NCBI RefSeq assembly: GCF_000425785.1
Contig: NZ_AUEC01000026.1
Location: 1 to 64,000 of the forward strand
Origin: Pseudomonas taiwanensis DSM 21245
GTDB lineage: Bacteria > Pseudomonadota > Gammaproteobacteria > Pseudomonadales > Pseudomonadaceae
Length of the DNA stretch: 64,000 nt
Direction: 5' to 3'
Each line of letters begins with the position of its first letter. Positions within the stretch are counted from its first letter, which is position 1. Positions 38,913 to 48,327 of the stretch are shown one piece after another. Below the pieces are notes generated by a model. That model made no database searches, had not been told where the DNA came from, and worked only from the letters and a program-made list of their open reading frames with translations. Made by a program: the position numbers and the translations under genes.

Positions 38913-39119
38913 CGCCGCCCGCGCGGCGAATCGCGAGCAAGGCTCGCTCCTACGTTTGTTTCGGGCCAGTCATGGCTACGGGATTTGCGCGCGACCGCTT
39001 TGGTGCACGGCGCGAAACCGAGTCTTACGAACAAGGCGGTCGCGCGCGTCTGCCACTGGTGTTCCTGGCCAAAAAAACGTAGGAGCGAGCCTTGCTCGCG
39101 ATTCGCCCCGCGGGCGGCG
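38913..39119. repeat. 207-bp nested inverted repeat (REPIN/MITE-like)
   Basis: The 45-bp arms 38913-38957 and 39075-39119 are inverted copies with one mismatch and contain the REP-like GCGAGCAAGGCTCGCTCCTA. Inside lie GGCCAG/CTGGCC (38964, 39065) and a second pair GCGCGCGACCGC/GCGGTCGCGCGC (38987-38998, 39036-39047). It does not match the P. putida REP core found elsewhere in the window. It fills most of the 341-bp space between the MBL-fold gene and the kinase gene. Confidence 0.85.
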
Positions 39120-39185
39120 TTCGCATTCATAGGCGCTAAAAATACATGCGTACGCCAATACCCTCAACGCAATTCACCACCAGCC

Positions 39186-39878
39186 TCAAGGCAAATACAA
39201 CCGGAACAACCCACCGCCAAGCGCCCCGCCATTGGCAATCTCGATCCGTCCGCGTACGCCATTGCGTTCATGCAGTGCCGCAATCCTGGCCGCGAAGTAA
39301 AGACCAAGCCCGGTGCTGCCACTCTGCGGGTCGATCCCTTGCACATAGTCCAACTGCCGTTCGAGCATGCGTGGCGGGTAACCCGCGCCATCGTCGTTGA
39401 CGCTTATCACCAACTGCTCACCGTCTTCCTCGATGCTGATCAGCAGCGCATGGCCGGCATAACGGATGGCGTTGGTGAGCACATTGGCCACCACCGTGGC
39501 GACCAGTTCGCGGTCGAAAAAACCCAGCGGGTTGTCGCTGTCGATACGCCAGGTAGCGAGGATATCGCGGTGCTTGAGCACCTCCTCGTGAGCGGCGAGC
39601 TGGGCCTCGATGAAGTCGTCCAGCTCGTGGTAGTCCGGGCACACCGGCAACTGGTTGACGCCCAGTTTGTAAAGGCCCAGCAGCTGCACCAGCATGCCGT
39701 TGAGATGACGAAACTCATGTTCCATGACCCCTTGCTCGGACCCGCCGCGCAACTCCTCGGGCAAGCGCGCCAGCCACTGGTCGTGTGCCTGGATCAACGC
39801 TGACAGCGAGTTCTTCACGTCATGCACGGTGGAGGCGATCACCGTGGAGAAATCCAGCCCCTGGTTGTCCTGGTTCAT
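39186..39878 (-). CDS. Small soluble sensor histidine kinase
   Basis: A 230-residue kinase without membrane segments or a sensory domain. The phosphoacceptor region near the N-terminus is STVHDVKNSLSALIQ (His19, HDxKN type). The ATPase domain has the N-box VVANVLTNAIRYAG (~132-145), the D-box NDDGAGYPP and the G-box STGLGLYFAARIAALH. The ATG overlaps the stop of the receiver-TPR gene (ATGA). With no sensor of its own, it presumably takes signals through the TPR partner. Confidence 0.88.
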   Translation of the reverse strand: MNQDNQGLDFSTVIASTVHDVKNSLSALIQAHDQWLARLPEELRGGSEQGVMEHEFRHLNGMLVQLLGLYKLGVNQLPVCPDYHELDDFIEAQLAAHEEVLKHRDILATWRIDSDNPLGFFDRELVATVVANVLTNAIRYAGHALLISIEEDGEQLVISVNDDGAGYPPRMLERQLDYVQGIDPQSGSTGLGLYFAARIAALHERNGVRGRIEIANGGALGGGLFRLYLP

Positions 39879-41482
39879 GCGCCGAATATCCGAACGTGCA
39901 ATTTGCGATAGCGGTCGTAGCGGCTATCGCTGGCGGGGATGCCGGCCACGCTGTTCAGGCAACTGCGGCACTCTTGCATGATGTCGGGCGATGGCGTTTC
40001 ACCCCCGATGCGCAACAACGCCTGGGCCGTGTTCAGCGCGATACTGATGTTCTTCGGTTGCAGCCCCAACGCCTTGCGGAACATCTCCAGCGCCTCGTTC
40101 AACTGCCCGCCCTGGTAACTGCGCACCCCCTGACGGTTGAGGTCGACAGCCTCGGTGACAGCGCCAAGCACCGCCGGGTCGTCAGTCAGCTTGGCGACGC
40201 TTTGCATGACCTTGGGGTCGTCGCCATAGGTTTCCACGCAACCTTTGAGAATGGCGCCGCCCGCTGCCTCCTGGCCAAGCGCTTGCAACTGCTTGGCCAC
40301 GGTAAGGGCAGCCTCGACCGAGAAGAACTGCTCCATCTTGTCCAGACGCTGCATGGCTTGCTCAGTCAACTTGGCGGCGGTTTCGGCATCACCTGCCTGC
40401 TGCAGGCTGGCGGCCTTCATCAAGCGGGCGCGAACCTGCAGACCCTGGTCCTCGACGTTCTCCTTGGCCACCTCGCTGAGCACGGTATTGATCTCGACGC
40501 GAGTACGCGCATCGAGGCCAAAACCCGCGTTCTTGTTCATCAATGCCTGAACCAGGCCAAGGTTGCTTTCGGCATCCTTGTAGCGCGAGCTCTGCCCCTG
40601 GTTCACCGCATGCCGATAAGCCTTGGAGGCACTTTCGAAATCTTCGTTGCTCAACGCCAGCTTGCCCAGGGCCGCCTGACGCCTTACCGCGAGGGGCGAC
40701 AGGCGCACGGCTTCTTCCAGCATGTGCTGGGCACGCTTGGTTTCGCCTTGGGCGACCAGCACCTCGGCCATGCCGTCGTACAGCGCCGGCATGATCGGGA
40801 AGGCCTTGAGCGCCTGTTCATACACGCCCTGGGCCTGGGCATGCTGACCACGCTTGTGCAGCAGGCTGCCCAGCGCCGAGTACGCCCACGGCTGCGGTCG
40901 GCTGGCGAGAATGGCCTTGAGGAACTTGTCCAGCTCGTCGAAGCGGCCGAGATCGCGCAAGGCATCGGCCCGATAGCGCAGGCACAGCGGGGCGAAGCGC
41001 GGGTCCTGCTTGCACAGCTCGGCGCACGCGGCCAGCACTTCGGCCGGACGACCGCGGTCCAGGGCCTGGAGTATCGGCTTGAGCAGGGTCTTGCGCTGCA
41101 CTAGCTTTTCCAAGCGCTGAGCCAGGCCAACACGGTTGAACGGCTTGGTCAGGTAGGCATCGGGCTCATGTTCGATCGCGCTGAGCACGATGGCTTGGCT
41201 GCTTTCGGCCGTCACCATGATGAAGACGCACTCGTGGCTGATCAGCTTGTCGAGGATCAGGTCCTCCAGCACCTGCTGGCCGTTCTTCTTGCCGTCGCCC
41301 AGGTGGAAGTCCTGGAGGATAAAGTCGTAGCGCTTCTGCCCGCACATGCGGATGGCCTGCTCGCCACTGTCGGCGGTGTCCACATCACGCACGCCCAGTT
41401 CGCGCAGCATGGAACGGGTCGACGTGCGAAAGTCGGTGAAGTCGTCGACGATCAGAAAGCTTTTTTGCCCGTACTGCAGCAT
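39875..41482 (-). CDS. Response regulator with TPR output domain
   Basis: A 535-residue protein. The receiver domain (~1-130) has acidic residues Asp13/Asp14, phosphoacceptor Asp58 (DFILQDFHLGDG) and the Lys of AYLTKPFNR. The remainder (~150-530) consists of TPR-like helical repeats, for example YSALGSLLHKRGQHAQAQGVYEQAL and MPALYDGMAEVLVAQGETKRAQ-type units. There is no DNA-binding or enzymatic output, so it probably acts by protein-protein contacts. The start at 41482 was chosen over a 37-codon upstream extension. It is coupled to the downstream kinase gene by a 4-bp overlap. Confidence 0.88.
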   Translation of the reverse strand: MLQYGQKSFLIVDDFTDFRTSTRSMLRELGVRDVDTADSGEQAIRMCGQKRYDFILQDFHLGDGKKNGQQVLEDLILDKLISHECVFIMVTAESSQAIVLSAIEHEPDAYLTKPFNRVGLAQRLEKLVQRKTLLKPILQALDRGRPAEVLAACAELCKQDPRFAPLCLRYRADALRDLGRFDELDKFLKAILASRPQPWAYSALGSLLHKRGQHAQAQGVYEQALKAFPIMPALYDGMAEVLVAQGETKRAQHMLEEAVRLSPLAVRRQAALGKLALSNEDFESASKAYRHAVNQGQSSRYKDAESNLGLVQALMNKNAGFGLDARTRVEINTVLSEVAKENVEDQGLQVRARLMKAASLQQAGDAETAAKLTEQAMQRLDKMEQFFSVEAALTVAKQLQALGQEAAGGAILKGCVETYGDDPKVMQSVAKLTDDPAVLGAVTEAVDLNRQGVRSYQGGQLNEALEMFRKALGLQPKNISIALNTAQALLRIGGETPSPDIMQECRSCLNSVAGIPASDSRYDRYRKLHVRIFGA

Positions 41483-41644
41483 CAACACGACCTGTCTTGG
41501 GATAATTGGAAAATGGCGCGTGGCGATGCATACCGCCGATTTTTTTATCGGCAGCACTTCAGGAAAGATGAGCCCGGAGAACGCGACGCCCAATTAATGG
41601 CACTGAGCCATCATTTTACAAGGCGACAGCCTGCAGAACCAGCT

Positions 41645-44362
41645 TCAGGCCAGCAGGCCAAGGGACTTGGCCTTGGCCACGGCCTGGGTGCGCCGCTCTA
41701 CCCCCAGCTTGCTGTTGATATGACTGGCGTGGGTCTTGACGGTGTGCAAGGAAATGAACAACCGCTCGCTGATCTGCTGGTTGGAACAACCTTGGGCGAT
41801 CAGCTCCAGTACGGCGAGCTCCCGGCTGCTGAGGGCTTCAGCATTGCCAGCGCTGGCCAGCGGCAGTTCGGGTAGACGCGCAAGCAATTGGGCCTGGGCA
41901 TAACCGCCTGCATTCACCAGCAACTGTTCGCGCAGCCAAAGCGGATGCGCCTCGATCAAGCGCTGGAAGGGCTGCAGAATGCCACCTTGAGCCGCCGTCA
42001 GCGCCTTGGGCAACAGGGCCGAGGCCTGCGCCTCCAGCCCCTGCTCCAGCAGCAGGGCCATCCACTGGCACAGCGCAAACACCGTCAGCATCATCCCGCC
42101 GCTGGCCTGGCCTCGCTCGACCAGGCTCGAAAGGCGCCGCACCGCCTCTTCGCTGCGCGATTGGATACGCTCGAGCAGCGCCTGCTGCAGCTCGATGTGC
42201 AGTGGCAGCAAGGGGTGGAATTCCGGGGGCGCCGCCGCATGCTTGCCACCGTAGGTCTGGCCCAGCCGCAGCAACCAGGACTCGGCAAGGTCGGTGCGCC
42301 CCTGGGCCAGCCACAATTCACATTTCACCAAGGTGATCATGGCCAGGTAGTAGATCGGCGGCACGTCCCAGATGTGCATCAACCGCTCTGCCTCGGCCAG
42401 CTCGGCGAACGCTTCGGCAAACTGGCCTTCGCGGCCATCGAGCGAGGCGATCACGCAGTGCCCGATCAGTACGCTGATATCACGACAGGCGCGCGCTTCG
42501 CCGAGCCCCGCCCGCAAACGCGCCCGGCCCTGCGCCGGCTGCAGGTTCGAAGCGAGCAGGTATCCTTCATACAGCGTCAACCGCGCGCGCACGGCATAGA
42601 GCCGCTGGCCCGACAGCCCTTGCAGACGCTGCAACCCCTGGCGAACTTCATCCAGAGCCCGCAACACTTCGCCACGGGCATGCAGGACACGGGCACGGTC
42701 GTAATGAGCAAGCGCCTCGAACAACGGGTTACCGACCCGCTGGGCCAGCTCCAGCGCCTCGCGGTTCCAGCCCCTGGCACGCCAGAAGTCGGAATCGGCG
42801 ATGGCCAGGTTGGAGAGCGTCGAAAGGCATACCAGGCGCTGGCCATAGCGTTTGTTCGGCAGACTCTGCAACGCCTCGCCGCAGTAAGTCAACGTGCGCT
42901 CACGGTCACCACGCCCCCGGGCGATCACACCGCTCAGCGCCAGCCACTGAGCCAGCATGGACTTTTGCGCAGTGGCCGATGGCGCAGGCAGGAAGCGGCT
43001 CAGATACCCCGCCAGTTCCTCCGCGGCATCCAGCTGACAGGCCAGCCCCAACGCCCAACTGTACAGCACGATCAGCCGCGGCGTGCTGATCAGCAGGCTG
43101 TCCGGCAAGTCCATCTTCCAACGCAGCAACATGCCGACATTCTGTTCGGCTAGCAGTTGTTCTTCCGACAGGCTCTGCACCAGATCGGCAGCCACATCCA
43201 GGTGGCCGGCGCGCAGGGCTTGCTCCACCGCTTCATCCAGCAGGCCTTGGGCCTCGAACCAACGACAGGCACGCAAGTGCAGTTGCGCCAGCGGTTCACT
43301 GGCCTGGCGACTGCGCAGCAGGTCCGAGAACAGGTGGTGGTAGCGGAACCAGTGGCCGTGCTCGTCCAAAGGCACCAGGAACACCTGGTGAGCCTGCAGG
43401 TAACGCAGGATCGTGGCGCTGTCTTGACGCTCGCGCAGGGCATCGCACAGCGAAGCGCAGAATCGCTCCTGGCAGGCGGTGTCGTACAGGAACGTCTGCA
43501 CATCGGCCGGCAGGATGTCGATCACTTCTTCCAAGAGGTAGTCGCGGATCAGCCCCTCGCCGCCATGCAGGGCCTGGGGTAAGGCATGTTCATCGCCGGA
43601 CTCGCTGGCCGCCAACTGCCAGAAGCGCAGCCCGGCCACCCAGCCATCGCTGCGCTGGATCAGGTTGTCCAGGGCCTGGCCACGCAGCCCAATGGGTTGC
43701 CGGCCAATGACCGCCAGCGATTCATCAGGCGTAAGTCGCAAGTCCTGCTCGTTCAGTTCCACCAGTTGCCGCGACAGGCGCAGGCGCGCCAGGTGCCAGT
43801 CTGGTCGTTGACGGCTGGTGATCAGCAACACCAGCCCATTGGGCAAGTGATTGAGGAAAAACTGCAAGCACCGGTCGAGTACCGGCCCCTGCGCCAGGTG
43901 ATAGTCATCCAGCACCAGCAACAACGGGGTGTCGGGTTGCAGGTACAGCGCCAATTCGTCGAGCAGGCCGTCGATCCACTCCTCGAACGCGAACGGCTGA
44001 TGGCGCTGGCGCATTTTCAGCAGCCCCATGGCCTGGCCACCCAGCGCCGGACAGAACTGCTGGAGGCCTTCGAGCAACCGTTCGAGGAAACGCCCAGGAT
44101 CGGCATCGCGGCGGCTCAACCCGAGCCAGAGGCTACGCCAGTGATCGGGCAGTGCCTGGCTGAACTCGACGGCCAGGGAGCTCTTGCCGAACCCGGCCGG
44201 GGCATTGACCAACAACAAGCGCCCCGCCAACCCTGCATGCAGGCGCTGGCACAAGCGTGGGCGCGGTACATGGCCCTCCGGCAGCGGTGGCCGGAAGAAA
44301 CGCCCGTCCAGCAGGCCCAAAGCCTGGCTGGCGAATCCATTCATACGGGACAGATCTGTCAT
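41645..44362 (-). CDS. MalT-like LuxR-family transcriptional activator
   Basis: A 905-residue regulator of the LAL/MalT (STAND) type. It has an N-terminal NTPase with Walker A APAGFGKSS (residues 54-62), a Walker B-like LLLVLDDYHLA, a long helical TPR-like region (~350-830) and a C-terminal LuxR helix-turn-helix (LSSRELAVLELIAQG...SLHTVKTHASHINSKLGV). Such proteins activate catabolic genes on binding ATP and an inducer; AlkS is a Pseudomonas example. It is 315 bp downstream of the DUF1302-DUF1329 operon on the same strand and is the likely activator of that operon and the acyl-CoA ligase. Start uncertain (44362 or 44344). Confidence 0.88.
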   Translation of the reverse strand: MTDLSRMNGFASQALGLLDGRFFRPPLPEGHVPRPRLCQRLHAGLAGRLLLVNAPAGFGKSSLAVEFSQALPDHWRSLWLGLSRRDADPGRFLERLLEGLQQFCPALGGQAMGLLKMRQRHQPFAFEEWIDGLLDELALYLQPDTPLLLVLDDYHLAQGPVLDRCLQFFLNHLPNGLVLLITSRQRPDWHLARLRLSRQLVELNEQDLRLTPDESLAVIGRQPIGLRGQALDNLIQRSDGWVAGLRFWQLAASESGDEHALPQALHGGEGLIRDYLLEEVIDILPADVQTFLYDTACQERFCASLCDALRERQDSATILRYLQAHQVFLVPLDEHGHWFRYHHLFSDLLRSRQASEPLAQLHLRACRWFEAQGLLDEAVEQALRAGHLDVAADLVQSLSEEQLLAEQNVGMLLRWKMDLPDSLLISTPRLIVLYSWALGLACQLDAAEELAGYLSRFLPAPSATAQKSMLAQWLALSGVIARGRGDRERTLTYCGEALQSLPNKRYGQRLVCLSTLSNLAIADSDFWRARGWNREALELAQRVGNPLFEALAHYDRARVLHARGEVLRALDEVRQGLQRLQGLSGQRLYAVRARLTLYEGYLLASNLQPAQGRARLRAGLGEARACRDISVLIGHCVIASLDGREGQFAEAFAELAEAERLMHIWDVPPIYYLAMITLVKCELWLAQGRTDLAESWLLRLGQTYGGKHAAAPPEFHPLLPLHIELQQALLERIQSRSEEAVRRLSSLVERGQASGGMMLTVFALCQWMALLLEQGLEAQASALLPKALTAAQGGILQPFQRLIEAHPLWLREQLLVNAGGYAQAQLLARLPELPLASAGNAEALSSRELAVLELIAQGCSNQQISERLFISLHTVKTHASHINSKLGVERRTQAVAKAKSLGLLA

Positions 44363-44677
44363 GGCCGGCTCGTTCTAGTTGGAAGACTTCGGCAGTACGG
44401 ATTGCTGCGAGACTAGCGGGTAACTCGGCGTATTTGAAGATGATGGACGCTACAGGCACAAAAAAGACTACGACAAAAAGCAACAGCACCGATGGACAAA
44501 GGCTGGAGCGGGGGTTTGCCAGGGTATTCAGCACAATGATGGGGTGCTTATCGCTGGCCAGCCGATGCCCATGTGCAGCGCGACGACCTTGCGGGCGGCG
44601 GGGCCTGTGGCAAAAACAGAAACGCCCCGGCAAGCCGGGGCGTTCTGGGAGATAGCAAGGTGTTTTCAGGTTGGGGT
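44363..44677. other. Intergenic region with terminator and regulator promoter
   Basis: 315 bp between the end of the DUF1329 gene and the start of the MalT-like regulator. It contains the terminator at 44611-44644 and an A/T-rich stretch around 44440-44490 that probably includes the regulator's promoter. No small gene was seen. Confidence 0.5.
44611..44644 (-). terminator. Terminator of the DUF1302-DUF1329 operon
   Basis: AACGCCCCGG and CCGGGGCGTT pair as a 10-bp stem with loop CAAG. The minus-strand tail reads TTTCTGTTTTTG. Confidence 0.8.
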
Positions 44678-46042
44678 TCAGCGTACCCCTGTCTGGCGCA
44701 GCGCAGCAGGCTGGAAGTCGGCCTTGCTGGCACTGAAGCCGAAGTCGTAGGCACGTTTTTCCTCGTTCTTCATGCCCAACGCCAGGTAACGGCCCGACTG
44801 CAGGTCGTAGATGGCTTCCAGGGTGTACCACGGCACCTGCACGTTGTAGTAGTCCTGGGAGTGGGCTTCGGAGACGCGCCACAGCTGGCCACGGCCGTCG
44901 TACTGGTCGATCACCGCCGCCTGCCAGGTGTCTTCGTCGATGTAGAAATCACGCTTGGCGTAGATGTGGCGCTGGCCAGGCTTGAGGGTCGCAACCACAT
45001 GCCACACTCGGCGCAGCTCGTAACGCGCCAGGTCCTGGTTGATGTGACCGGCCTTGAGGATGTCGGCGTACTTGAGCTTCGGGTCATCGAGCTTGTAGGC
45101 GTTGGAGGCGATGAACATCTCCTTCTTGCCTTCGAGCTTCCAGTCGTAGCGGTCGGGTGCGCCGTTGTACATGTCCAGGTTGTCCGAGGTGCGCAGACCG
45201 TCGGCCGCGGTACCCGGGCCGTCGTAGGACACTTGCGGTGCCTGGCGAACACGACGCTGGCCGGCGTTGTAGATCCAGGCCTTGCGTGGCTCCTTCACCT
45301 GGTCCAGGGTTTCGTGCACCAGCAGTACGGTCCCCGCCAGGCGCGCCGGCGCGGTCACTTCCTGCTTGAAGTAGAACAGGATGTTGCCGGGGTTGTTCGG
45401 GTCGTAGTCCTTCATCTTGTCACGGAAGACGAACTGGTCCGCGAAGTACACCAGGCTGTAAGAGCCGTTCTGCTGCGGTGTAGCCTGGGTTACCAGACGG
45501 CTCACGCTGCCGCCGCGATAGCGAGTGATGTGGTTCCAGACCACTTCCAGGCCACTTTTCGGAATTGGGAATGGCACAGCGGTCTTGAAGTTGTTCAGAC
45601 CATTGCCACCTTCGACCAGGGTGGTCTTGGTAGCGTTTTCCTTGATGGCGGCGAACACCTCATCAGGCACGGTGGCCCCGCGGTGGGTCGGGTAGACCGG
45701 GATCTTATAGGTGTCGGGGTAGCGCTTGAACATCGCTACCTGGCCGGGAGACAGCTTGTCCTTGTACTGGTCGACGTTCTGCGCGGTGATGGTGAACTTG
45801 GGCTTTTCGCTGCCGTACGGGTCCGACAGGAAGCCTTTGCTGTCGACACTGCCGGCAGTCTTGGACAGCGGCTGCCAGGCCGTGATCGAGCCGTCGGCGT
45901 TTCCGGCCTTCTCGGCGCCCATTGGGGTCAGGGTACTGCCCAGCTTGGCCGCTTCGTCGGCGGAAACCGCAGCCATGACGCTGGTCGCCAGCAGGGACAG
46001 GCCCAGTACCCCGGCTTTCAGCAGACTTTTGGTTGTTTTCAT
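44678..46042 (-). CDS. DUF1329 family periplasmic/outer-membrane protein
   Basis: A 454-residue exported protein with a signal peptide (~1-25, cleavage at VMA). The family features are the early segment ADEAAKLGSTLTPMGAEKAGN, the Trp/Tyr-rich repeats of the form YDWKLEGKKEMFI and YAKRDFYIDEDTWQA, and a C-terminus ending near LPQTGVR-like basic residues. DUF1329 is structurally related to the LolA/LppX-like lipid-binding fold and usually occurs with DUF1302. It starts 17 bp after the DUF1302 gene. My recollection of P. putida genome-wide fitness work links this pair to use of fatty esters or medium-chain acids; this is not shown by the sequence. Confidence 0.85.
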   Translation of the reverse strand: MKTTKSLLKAGVLGLSLLATSVMAAVSADEAAKLGSTLTPMGAEKAGNADGSITAWQPLSKTAGSVDSKGFLSDPYGSEKPKFTITAQNVDQYKDKLSPGQVAMFKRYPDTYKIPVYPTHRGATVPDEVFAAIKENATKTTLVEGGNGLNNFKTAVPFPIPKSGLEVVWNHITRYRGGSVSRLVTQATPQQNGSYSLVYFADQFVFRDKMKDYDPNNPGNILFYFKQEVTAPARLAGTVLLVHETLDQVKEPRKAWIYNAGQRRVRQAPQVSYDGPGTAADGLRTSDNLDMYNGAPDRYDWKLEGKKEMFIASNAYKLDDPKLKYADILKAGHINQDLARYELRRVWHVVATLKPGQRHIYAKRDFYIDEDTWQAAVIDQYDGRGQLWRVSEAHSQDYYNVQVPWYTLEAIYDLQSGRYLALGMKNEEKRAYDFGFSASKADFQPAALRQTGVR

Positions 46043-46059
46043 TGTCTGTCTCGTCCTGA

Positions 46060-47997
46060 TTAGAAGTTCATGCCGAAGCTGAGGGCGACGAAGTCGCGAT
46101 CATCCACGGTGGTGTACTTGCCGTCGAAGAAGTTGGTGTACGACAGGCTGGCGGTGTAGGTGTTCTGGTACTCGGCGTCCAGGCCGAGGCTGACTGCCTT
46201 GCGGCCTTCCTCGAAGTTGCCGCCTGGGCCTGGCGAGTAACCGTCGACGTCGTGGGACCACGCCACGCTGGGGCGCAGGTTCACGCCAGCGAAGACGTTG
46301 TTGTAGTCCCAGATGGCCCGCACGCGATAACCCCAGGAATCGGACGTGGTGAAGCCATCGTTTTCACAGTAACGCGACAGGTTGTTCTGCGGACCACCGG
46401 CCAGCGTGCTGCCGTTGAGCGCCTGGCAGGTACCATTGGGCAGCGGACCCGGACCGTACACCGGGTCACGCCCGTAGCGCGCCTTGGAGGTGCTTTCCAG
46501 GCCACCGACGTGGGTCCAGCCAACCTCGCCCACCATGGTCAGGCGCTCCGCGCCCATGACCTGGTCGAAGAAGTGGGTGAAGGTGGTTTGCAGCTGGGTG
46601 ATTTCCTTGCGGCGATAGCCTGGCTGGTCGGTGTCGGCCTTCCCTTCCAGGACCGAGGCATTGGGGTTGAGCGGGGTCAGGCCCGAGTAGAGGATATCGG
46701 TGGTGTTCAACTGCACCGGTGCGTTCGGCCGGTAGCTGATCTCGCCGCTCCACGCCGTGCCGGTGGGCAAGGTGGTGGAGAAGCTCAGGCCGTACAGGCG
46801 GATGTCCTCCGGATACTCCACGTAGTAGCTGGAGTTGCCCGCCACATACAGCGGCATCAGCGCCTGGAGCAGCGCCGGGTTGGTCGCGGCAGCGGCCGGA
46901 ACACCCGCAGCGATCAGTGCCCCGGCCAGGTTGCCCGGCTGGTAGAAGCCGGCAGCCGCGCCACGGCCGCTGAAGATCGGCGCACGGCTGTGGTAGTTCA
47001 TGAAGTAACCACCGAACTCGGTGTTCAACGGCTCGTACATATAGCGCAGGGCCACACCGAACTGGCCGCTGTCACGGGCGTCACGGTCGGCGTCACGCTT
47101 CACGATCACACCCTCGTCAGGCGAGCCCCAGGTCACGCCTTGCCCGGCCAGCGCATTCATGGCCGGGCCGGCGAATGGGCCGATCTGAGCGCCAAGGCGG
47201 CTCGCCACGGCATCCTGGGTGGCCAGCACCGCCAGGTTGTTGTTGCAACCATCGGCAATCACGTCGGGCTGGGAGAAGAAGGTGCCGCAGTTGTCGACGA
47301 CGGTCTGGTCCCACTCCAGTTGGTAGAAGCCTTCCATGGTCAAGTTGTCGGTGACGCTTTGCGACAGGTAGAACATGTTGACCGGGATCAGGCCTTCCTT
47401 GATTTCCGCGCCAGGCCGGCGGAACGCCGAGACATCGATTGGGTTGATGGCGTTGATGCCGCCGCCGATGAAGGTACTTTCGCCCCAGCTCACGACCTGC
47501 TTGCCGAAACGAACGGTACCCGGCAAGTCACCCAGGCTGTAGTTGTGATAGATGAATGCGTCGAGGATTTCCCCGCCTGCGGACTTTGCACCTTCCTTGC
47601 GGTTGGAGTCACTGATGTCCTTGAACTCGCGGTGCTCGTCCTTCAGTTCGAAGTCGTACCAGTACTTGCCACGCACGAATACGCCCGTGTCGCCGTACTT
47701 GAGTTCGAGATCGTGAATACCCTTGAAGATCTTCGAGAAGGTCTCGCCCTTCTTGAAGTTCAGGTGGCCATCGTCGGAGGTCTGCGACAGCCCCCGGCCG
47801 CCATTGTTGACCCCGATGAGGTTCTTGTTAGGGTTGGCGGTCGACCAGCTGGCGCCAATGGAGAGCGACGAGTCGAACTGGCCTTCGATTTCTCCGATGT
47901 TGAAACTGACCGCGAAAGCTGGACTTGCGAGCGTAGAAGCGAGGCTGACGGCCAGGGGCAGCTTGGCCCGGCGCCAGAACAGGTTTGCAGATTTCAT
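46060..47997 (-). CDS. DUF1302 family outer-membrane protein
   Basis: A 645-residue exported protein with a signal peptide ending at AFA (~29), then beta-rich sequence with many Gly, Tyr and Asn, including GVFVRGKYWYDFELKDEHREF, the conserved GKQVVSWGESTFIGGGINAINP and a C-terminus ending in Phe (LSFGMNF), as expected for an outer-membrane barrel. The ATG at 47997 follows TGGAG; 86 upstream in-frame codons are not part of it. The next gene encodes DUF1329. The likely role is transport or processing of a hydrophobic substrate at the outer membrane. Confidence 0.87.
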   Translation of the reverse strand: MKSANLFWRRAKLPLAVSLASTLASPAFAVSFNIGEIEGQFDSSLSIGASWSTANPNKNLIGVNNGGRGLSQTSDDGHLNFKKGETFSKIFKGIHDLELKYGDTGVFVRGKYWYDFELKDEHREFKDISDSNRKEGAKSAGGEILDAFIYHNYSLGDLPGTVRFGKQVVSWGESTFIGGGINAINPIDVSAFRRPGAEIKEGLIPVNMFYLSQSVTDNLTMEGFYQLEWDQTVVDNCGTFFSQPDVIADGCNNNLAVLATQDAVASRLGAQIGPFAGPAMNALAGQGVTWGSPDEGVIVKRDADRDARDSGQFGVALRYMYEPLNTEFGGYFMNYHSRAPIFSGRGAAAGFYQPGNLAGALIAAGVPAAAATNPALLQALMPLYVAGNSSYYVEYPEDIRLYGLSFSTTLPTGTAWSGEISYRPNAPVQLNTTDILYSGLTPLNPNASVLEGKADTDQPGYRRKEITQLQTTFTHFFDQVMGAERLTMVGEVGWTHVGGLESTSKARYGRDPVYGPGPLPNGTCQALNGSTLAGGPQNNLSRYCENDGFTTSDSWGYRVRAIWDYNNVFAGVNLRPSVAWSHDVDGYSPGPGGNFEEGRKAVSLGLDAEYQNTYTASLSYTNFFDGKYTTVDDRDFVALSFGMNF

Positions 47998-48327
47998 CGA
48001 CGCTACTCCATGTACTTTTTTGTTATGGCAGTGAGTCCTTTCAGAAACGGCCCGTGCGACCGGTATGCAGGCGTTTACCTGCGGCGACACGTGTTGCGCA
48101 TGTCGCCCTCCCCCATTCCTGAAAAATCCCCTGGCCTCGACTATAGCCAGCAGGCACAGGTGCTTGATCCCTCTAAAGTGTGATTTGCGTTCCGTGCCTG
48201 CAACGCGACCCGTGACAGTGATCACGGCGCGCCAGCAGAGCGAAGCATGGCGCATTTTCGCCGTTTGGCAAGGCGCTGCCTCTCTAGCATGCGGGTCGCG
48301 ACCGTTTGGAGGCGACCCGCGACAGTG
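47998..48327. promoter_or_regulatory. Intergenic region before the DUF1302-DUF1329 operon
   Basis: 330 bp without a gene. On the minus strand there is a -10-like TATAGT (48139-48144). The partial palindrome AGGCAC-AG-GTGCTT lies just upstream of it and could be the activator site. A longer inverted repeat GGCGACA...TGTCGCC (48083-48107) sits in the leader, and GCGGGTCGC...GGCGACCCGC (48292-48321) lies after the ligase stop and may end its transcript, though it has no T-run. Confidence 0.4.

Noticed and set aside
38881..39130. A tRNA-like or small RNA gene in the nested repeat
   Set aside because: The folding is explained by long inverted arms; no tRNA T-loop or anticodon arrangement could be recognised.
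46252..48183. A 643-codon plus-strand frame opposite the DUF1302 gene
   Set aside because: No signal or domain; the minus-strand frame has signal peptide, ribosome-binding site and family motifs.
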